A DNA stretch of 10,384 bases from Coemansia sp. RSA 922 (lineage: Eukaryota > Kickxellomycota > Kickxellomycetes > Kickxellales > Kickxellaceae). The translations under genes were made by a program, and so were the position numbers. The notes below the pieces were generated by a model that saw only the letters and a program-made list of their open reading frames with translations, did not search any database and was not told where the DNA came from. Position 1 is the stretch's first letter. The number at the start of each line of letters is the position of its first letter. Where the stretch lies: assembly GCA_027577415.1 (NCBI GenBank), contig JANBQS010000924.1, forward strand, positions 1 to 10,384. The letters run 5' to 3'. Positions 5,936 to 10,384 of this stretch are shown in pieces.

Positions 5936-6082
5936 TCGCTTCGATTTCACGCTATTGACAACAATTATTTTTTTTCTGAAGTCGACAAGGGCTTTCCCTT
6001 TTTTGTCCTTTCTATTAATTATTATTATTTTTGTTGTTGTTCCTTGGTCGTAGCGTTACAACACTCTTTTTTTCCTCTCACA

Positions 6083-9000
6083 ATGTTCAACTTACATGAG
6101 CAGCTAATCAAGCTGCAAGAGAACGAAGTGGAGATACAGACCGACTTTTCATTCGACGGAATCGACAGTTCGATAAGCAAGCGCACCATTAACAGCCTGA
6201 CAGATAAACTGGTAGTAAGCGGCGACTGCATTAACGATGACTCTGTCTTTGACACGCTCATGTGCTTTGCTCGCGACTTGGCTAGCGTAGACCCCAAGCT
6301 AGTGGCACGCGGTCTGGATATGCTAGTCACTGGGTTTGAGAACGAGATCAAGCAAGCCGCCTCCGCCATGGCCACAGCAGGAAGCGACCCCACGCAGCAC
6401 GCCGAGGCCCTCGACCGGTATGCGTTCTTGTTTCAGTGGATAGTCGAGCGCGGCGAGTCCACCGCCTCGCAGTCACACACTGCTGTTGCCGCCTCCCAAG
6501 CAAAGGGCCGTAAGCGTCGCGCCAATACGACTGCCTCTGGCTCATCTACTGGCACTAGCATTGCAGAGGTTGCTACGGGGTGGAAGGACAAGATCCTCGA
6601 CTTGTACATTGTGTTGCAGCAGCTTTTACAGATGCCCCTTGGCCGCATATGGAACTCGGTTCCCGAGCGCGATACCTTTATTGGCGTGTTTACGCGTTTG
6701 GCCCACAAGGCCATGGAGGTGCCCGCATATGCCAAGGACGCCGACTTTCAGACAGCGCTGTTCACTTCGCTTTGCCTGTGGATGCAAAACTATAACGGTC
6801 TCTATGGACTCGCTACGATGATTACGCAAAACTTGCAGCACTACGAGCACTTGAGCGAGTCGATGGCCGCACTAGTCCAGCTTGCTTACGACAGGTACAA
6901 CGGTACCCAATTGGCCGACGAGGTGTTGCGCGATATTGCCAGCAAGGCCTTCAACAGCGTACACGACAAAGCCGGTCCCAAGAATACGGCGCGATTCTTG
7001 GTCAAATTCTCGCAGCTGGCGCCCAAGGCATTGTTGCGGCAGATGGGACTTCTCATAAAGCACTTGGACTCGGAGGCACACATATTGCGCTCCGCCATGG
7101 TCGACGTTATTGGCCATTTGACGCTGTACTTGGCCTCGCAGGAGGAGCAAACCGAGATTATCAAGAACCAGATTGGCGAGTACTTTGACATTATCGAACA
7201 GCGCTTCCAGGACGCTCACTACCTCGTACGCGCCAAGGTATTGCAGGTCTGTCAGTTTGTGTGCAGTGGTCCCGCCAAGTTCCCCAAGCGCCGCCCCCGC
7301 CTTATCGCCTTGATCTCTGGCCGCCTTGAGGATAAGGCTAGCAACGTGCGCAAGCATGCCATTCGCGCGCTAACGCTGCTTCTTGAGACACATCCGTTTT
7401 CGCTGGACGGCGCCGAGCTGGGCATCGAGCAGCTCGAGGCGAGCCTAGAGAAGATCAACAACGAATTGGCACAAATGGCCAGCGCCGTACCTGCCAAACC
7501 GGCAGAAGTCAAGGAGGACAAGGAGGGCGACGATGACAACGACGACGAAGAAGCTGACGCTAACATGGCAAATGGTGAGGGCGAGGCTGACGCTGATGGA
7601 CCCCAGGACTTTGCCAATGCTGGTCTGTCGCCCGAGATGGCGGCCAAGGCAATGCACTTGCAGTTCCAGCAGCGGTACTACCGTGACGCCCTGCACTTTG
7701 TCTACCAGCTCCAAGAGGCACAGCCGCTGCTTTTGCAGCTACTTGGGTCAACCAACAAGGGCGAAGTCATGGAGTCCATGGACTTTTTTGTGACTGCCGT
7801 GCGCTTCCGCATCGACGGAGCACAAGAGGGAATCCGCCGCATGTCGCACTTGATCTGGACGCCCAATACCAGCTCCAACGCCAGTAGCGCAGCCGATGGC
7901 TCTGCCGAGGAAGCGCGTGGAGTCCGTGCCAAGCTACTGGACTCTTACATGCAACTGTACCTGACTCCTAGCGAGCGCCTGAGTGCGGCCGAGAACACGA
8001 GCCGGATAACTCGTAACCTGATCAGCCTCACGTTTGGCGCGACGCTGGCCGAGCTGACGTCGCTAGAGGAGCTGATTCGGACATTGATGGAGGAGGGTCT
8101 GATTAGCGCCGACGTTATCGCCAAACTACGCAGTGTCTATGGATACACAAAGCAGCGCCTACCACCCGCCCAGCGCCGCGGTGCCATCATCATTCTCGGC
8201 ATGCTGGCGCAAGCTAACCGCTCGATTGTCACCGACGACATTGACCTGTACTTGCGCATTGGACTGGGCAAGTACGGCCACGATGACTTGACTGTTGCCA
8301 AGTATACGTGCATGATATTGCAATGCCTAGGCTCGTCAAAATCGAAGCGCCCCGGTGCTGTGGCTGCTAGCTTGGACTCGGAGGAGAACAAGCGGTTACC
8401 TATGGACAACCCGATCTTTGATGGACTGCAGCGCATTCTTGAGGAGCCGCGACGCGACCCCGAGTGGTTCCCGGCTGCTGAGCAAGCGCTGAACACGATC
8501 TATGCCTTGGGCGAGAAGCCAGACGCCCTAGGTGCCCGTATTATTCGCGCACAGGCAGGTCTAGTGCAAGGCTTGCTGGCGCAAAGCAAAGCCGACATTG
8601 CTCGCCAGGTTGACGACTTTTCGATGGATGTTGACGGCGAAGACGAAGCTAGCACACCTGATGCCGACGCAGAACCACCAGTGCGCAAGCTGGTCGACCC
8701 GTGGGATCTGACTCGCATGGTATTTATCGTGGGTCACATTGCCATCAAGGAGATCGTGCTGCTCGAGTCCATCGAAGCTGAGCTCAAGCGTCGTAAGAGC
8801 GATGACGAGCCCCGCCGCAAGAAGCGCAACTCTCCTATGACCAAGACCACCAAGCGCGGTAAGGGCAAGGGTCGCGGCAGGACTTCTGCTGCTGATATGC
8901 AAGTCGACGAAGACGAGGACGAGGATGATGAGCTCAACCAGATTGCCGGTACGACCGAAGATGAGGTGGGCGACATTATCTCAGCCATTCGCGAGCGCGA

Positions 9001-10003
9001 GCTCTTGTACGGTACAAAGTCCTTGCTTGCACTGTTTGGTCCGTTGCTCGTGCACGTATGCAAAAACCTGGGCAAGTTCAACGATCGCTTGCTAACAGTA
9101 CATGCTACGGCAGCCTTGGCCAAGTTTATGTGCATATCTTCCACCTTTTGTGAGGAGAACTTGCCGCTGCTCTTGCTGCTGTTGCAGCGGGCAAAGTCGC
9201 CAGTTATCCGGGCCAACATCTCGATTGCGCTGGGCGATATTACCGTCTGCTTCAACAACCTCATTGGCGAGAATGTCCAGTACCTATACGGTCCGCTGCA
9301 CGACGCAGACACCAAGGTCAAAAAGACGACGCTCATGGTATTGACCCATCTGATCCTCAATGGCATGGTCAAGGTGAAGGGCCAGCTGGGCGAGATGGCC
9401 AAGTGTCTCGAGGACAAGGATGCGCGGGTCGCCGATATGGCTCGGCTGTTCTTCTCCGAGCTGTCTACCAAGGACAATGCCGTGTACAATAACCTTCCAG
9501 ACATTATCTCCAGTCTGAGCATGGGCGTCGGCGCCGTCAACGAGGAGAGCTTTGGTCGGATCATGAAGTTCTTGTTCGATTTCATCAAGGAGAAGGACCG
9601 CCAGACCGATAATGTCGTCGAGAAGCTGTGCCAGCGCTTCCGCAATACCACCGATCCGCGTCAGTGTCGCGATATCGCCTATTGTATGGCGTTGCTGCCC
9701 TACAAGTCTGAGCGCAGCTTACGCCGTCTGCTCGACGGTCTGCCAGGGTACCAGGACAAGCTGTCCGAGGATGCGGTCTACAAGTACTTTGTCGAGATTG
9801 TCTCCAAGGCTCGGTCTCAGTCGGCTCAGAAGCAAGATACAAAAGCATTGGTCGACGAGTACGAGGCCAAGCTCAAGGAGGCCCGTGCCAAGGCCATCGG
9901 CGAAGATAACGTCGAGTTTGAGACTGTTGCTGGTTCTTCATCTCAGTCAGCGACACAAGCAGCAGAGCCCAGCGACGATGAGATGGAAGATGAAGATCTC
10001 TAA
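6083..10003 (+). CDS. YCS4: Condensin complex subunit 1 (Cnd1 / Ycs4 / NCAPD2), HEAT-repeat protein
   Basis: A 1306-residue HEAT-repeat subunit of condensin, which compacts chromosomes with Smc2, Smc4, the kleisin and the second HEAT subunit. Yeast orthologues are about 1160-1180 residues and human NCAPD2 about 1400. The N-terminal Cnd1_N-type region covers roughly the first 450 residues. The diagnostic Cnd1 block at 1036-1127 includes SPVIRANISIALGD, a VKKTTLMVLTHLILNG stretch and MVKVKGQLGEMAKCLED, typical of this subunit. Low-complexity linkers punctuate the fold: basic KGRKRR (141-146), acidic 477-509, acidic 848-866, and a basic-then-acidic segment (902-933, 942-950) with a possible nuclear localisation signal and an SP site at Ser917. 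The tail is acidic (1295-1306). Start 6083 has A at -3, and the family begins with this residue; the in-frame extension from 5864 lies in promoter sequence. No introns interrupt the frame. The gene converges on the KGD2 gene. Confidence 0.96.
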   Translation: MFNLHEQLIKLQENEVEIQTDFSFDGIDSSISKRTINSLTDKLVVSGDCINDDSVFDTLMCFARDLASVDPKLVARGLDMLVTGFENEIKQAASAMATAGSDPTQHAEALDRYAFLFQWIVERGESTASQSHTAVAASQAKGRKRRANTTASGSSTGTSIAEVATGWKDKILDLYIVLQQLLQMPLGRIWNSVPERDTFIGVFTRLAHKAMEVPAYAKDADFQTALFTSLCLWMQNYNGLYGLATMITQNLQHYEHLSESMAALVQLAYDRYNGTQLADEVLRDIASKAFNSVHDKAGPKNTARFLVKFSQLAPKALLRQMGLLIKHLDSEAHILRSAMVDVIGHLTLYLASQEEQTEIIKNQIGEYFDIIEQRFQDAHYLVRAKVLQVCQFVCSGPAKFPKRRPRLIALISGRLEDKASNVRKHAIRALTLLLETHPFSLDGAELGIEQLEASLEKINNELAQMASAVPAKPAEVKEDKEGDDDNDDEEADANMANGEGEADADGPQDFANAGLSPEMAAKAMHLQFQQRYYRDALHFVYQLQEAQPLLLQLLGSTNKGEVMESMDFFVTAVRFRIDGAQEGIRRMSHLIWTPNTSSNASSAADGSAEEARGVRAKLLDSYMQLYLTPSERLSAAENTSRITRNLISLTFGATLAELTSLEELIRTLMEEGLISADVIAKLRSVYGYTKQRLPPAQRRGAIIILGMLAQANRSIVTDDIDLYLRIGLGKYGHDDLTVAKYTCMILQCLGSSKSKRPGAVAASLDSEENKRLPMDNPIFDGLQRILEEPRRDPEWFPAAEQALNTIYALGEKPDALGARIIRAQAGLVQGLLAQSKADIARQVDDFSMDVDGEDEASTPDADAEPPVRKLVDPWDLTRMVFIVGHIAIKEIVLLESIEAELKRRKSDDEPRRKKRNSPMTKTTKRGKGKGRGRTSAADMQVDEDEDEDDELNQIAGTTEDEVGDIISAIRERELLYGTKSLLALFGPLLVHVCKNLGKFNDRLLTVHATAALAKFMCISSTFCEENLPLLLLLLQRAKSPVIRANISIALGDITVCFNNLIGENVQYLYGPLHDADTKVKKTTLMVLTHLILNGMVKVKGQLGEMAKCLEDKDARVADMARLFFSELSTKDNAVYNNLPDIISSLSMGVGAVNEESFGRIMKFLFDFIKEKDRQTDNVVEKLCQRFRNTTDPRQCRDIAYCMALLPYKSERSLRRLLDGLPGYQDKLSEDAVYKYFVEIVSKARSQSAQKQDTKALVDEYEAKLKEARAKAIGEDNVEFETVAGSSSQSATQAAEPSDDEMEDEDL

Positions 10004-10210
10004 ACTCGACAACATGTTAGACCACAGCAAAAACATTTTCAACGTTTCTTTTCTGCCCTTTTTTTACATTACTCAATACTCAATCGTTTAATCCAACTAC
10101 AAGTTATGATAGATATGTTGTAGGGGGGAAAACGGCAAGGAGCACATCTCTAATTCATCAACCCACAGCAAGAAACATAAAGGAAAGAGAAAAACGAATA
10201 GTCAGTCTAT
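10004..10210. other. Convergent 3' flanks of the condensin and KGD2 genes
   Basis: This 207-bp stretch lies between two facing stop codons and should hold both polyadenylation regions. The plus strand has a T-rich run near 10055-10065, and the minus strand a T-rich stretch just after the KGD2 stop. A weak hairpin CTACAA/TTGTAG spans 10097-10123 with a 15-base loop, followed by a run of six G. No AATAAA signal and no gene were seen. Confidence 0.5.
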
Positions 10211-10384
10211 CTAAACGCTGAGGAGCAGGCGCCGAGGATCCTCAATAACCTCCTTGAGCTTGACAAGGAAAGTCACAGCCTCACGACCGTCGATGATGCG
10301 GTGGTCGTACGACAGCGCAACGTACATCATAGGCCTGATCTCGATCTTGCCATTGACGACAACGGGGCGCTCCTTAATGGCGTG
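10211..10384 (-). CDS. KGD2: Dihydrolipoyllysine succinyltransferase (E2 of 2-oxoglutarate dehydrogenase), C-terminal end only
   Basis: Only the last 57 codons and the TAG stop are in the window; the rest continues past the right edge. The fragment reads [19 protein letters not shown], then [18 protein letters not shown], ending with LLLSV. The DHRIIDG motif holds the catalytic His and Asp of the 2-oxoacid dehydrogenase acyltransferase core (fragment positions 28 and 32). The [10 protein letters not shown] continuation and the EDPRRLLL ending are typical of succinyltransferase (DLST/Kgd2), not of the pyruvate dehydrogenase E2. The enzyme acts in the mitochondrial matrix in the TCA cycle, transferring succinyl groups from lipoamide to CoA. 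The N-terminal presequence and lipoyl domain cannot be seen here. Confidence 0.9.
   Translation of the reverse strand, partial: HAIKERPVVVNGKIEIRPMMYVALSYDHRIIDGREAVTFLVKLKEVIEDPRRLLLSV

Larger units (their letters stand above)
5698..6082. promoter_or_regulatory. Shared divergent promoter region between the dipeptidase and condensin genes
   Basis: These 385 bp separate two outward-facing ATGs, so both core promoters should lie here. A canonical TATA box faces the dipeptidase gene. On the condensin side there is no clear TATA box near the start; the last 120 bp are T- and pyrimidine-rich, ending CTCTCACA before the ATG. In the middle are an inverted repeat of CTCGGTT/AACCGAG (5897-5935) and a 10-bp direct repeat CCTTGGTCGT (5781-5790 and 6042-6051). 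No MCB (ACGCGT) cell-cycle box was found. Confidence 0.65.

Noticed and set aside
5864..6082. 73-residue upstream extension of condensin subunit 1
   Set aside because: It lies in AT-rich promoter sequence with repeats; family similarity begins at the ATG at 6083, which has a good context.
8734..9651. Minus-strand frame of 305 residues opposite the condensin gene
   Set aside because: Ser/Arg/Leu-rich antisense shadow of the most conserved part of the condensin subunit.
1..10384. A biosynthetic cluster, defence system or mobile island
   Set aside because: All identifiable genes are unrelated housekeeping genes; no transposase, recombinase, CRISPR repeat or clustered pathway enzymes are present.

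Overview
The window looks like nuclear DNA from a fungus. All identifiable proteins are eukaryotic, the genes are closely packed on both strands, the intergenic DNA is AT-rich with pyrimidine-rich leaders, and every chosen start codon has an A at -3. Almost no introns are needed: a condensin gene of 3.9 kb is one uninterrupted frame. The combination of a mitochondrial class-2-like dihydroorotate dehydrogenase, a Dap1-type protein and a Dug1/CNDP2 dipeptidase fits a fungus. I suspect an early-diverging lineage, but that is a guess from gene compactness and not something the sequence proves.

Layout from left to right. Positions 1-386 (minus) hold the 5' end of an unrecognised protein gene that runs off the window. 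Positions 387-633 are its probable promoter, with a GA/CT microsatellite, a CA microsatellite and a CACGTG box. Next come three minus-strand genes: dihydroorotate dehydrogenase (634-1917), a HAD-family hydrolase with a reading-frame break (2018-2742), and a Dap1/PGRMC-type heme-binding protein (2906-3724). A gap of about 530 bp (3725-4254) contains the DAP1 promoter and a candidate small inverted-repeat element. The M20 metallodipeptidase (4255-5697, minus) and condensin subunit 1 (6083-10003, plus) diverge from a shared 385-bp promoter region. The last 57 codons of a 2-oxoglutarate dehydrogenase E2 gene enter on the minus strand at the right edge and converge on the condensin gene.

The genes do not form a pathway or cluster. 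They serve pyrimidine synthesis, heme/sterol metabolism, peptide and glutathione turnover, chromosome condensation and the TCA cycle. I see no transposase, CRISPR array, rRNA or tRNA gene, and no new multi-gene system. The most interesting points are the dihydroorotate dehydrogenase, whose overall architecture is class 2 but whose two active-site loops read like class 1 (Cys in place of the catalytic Ser), the HAD frame break that coincides with a GC dinucleotide run, and the inverted-repeat structure in the 3.95-4.2 kb gap.
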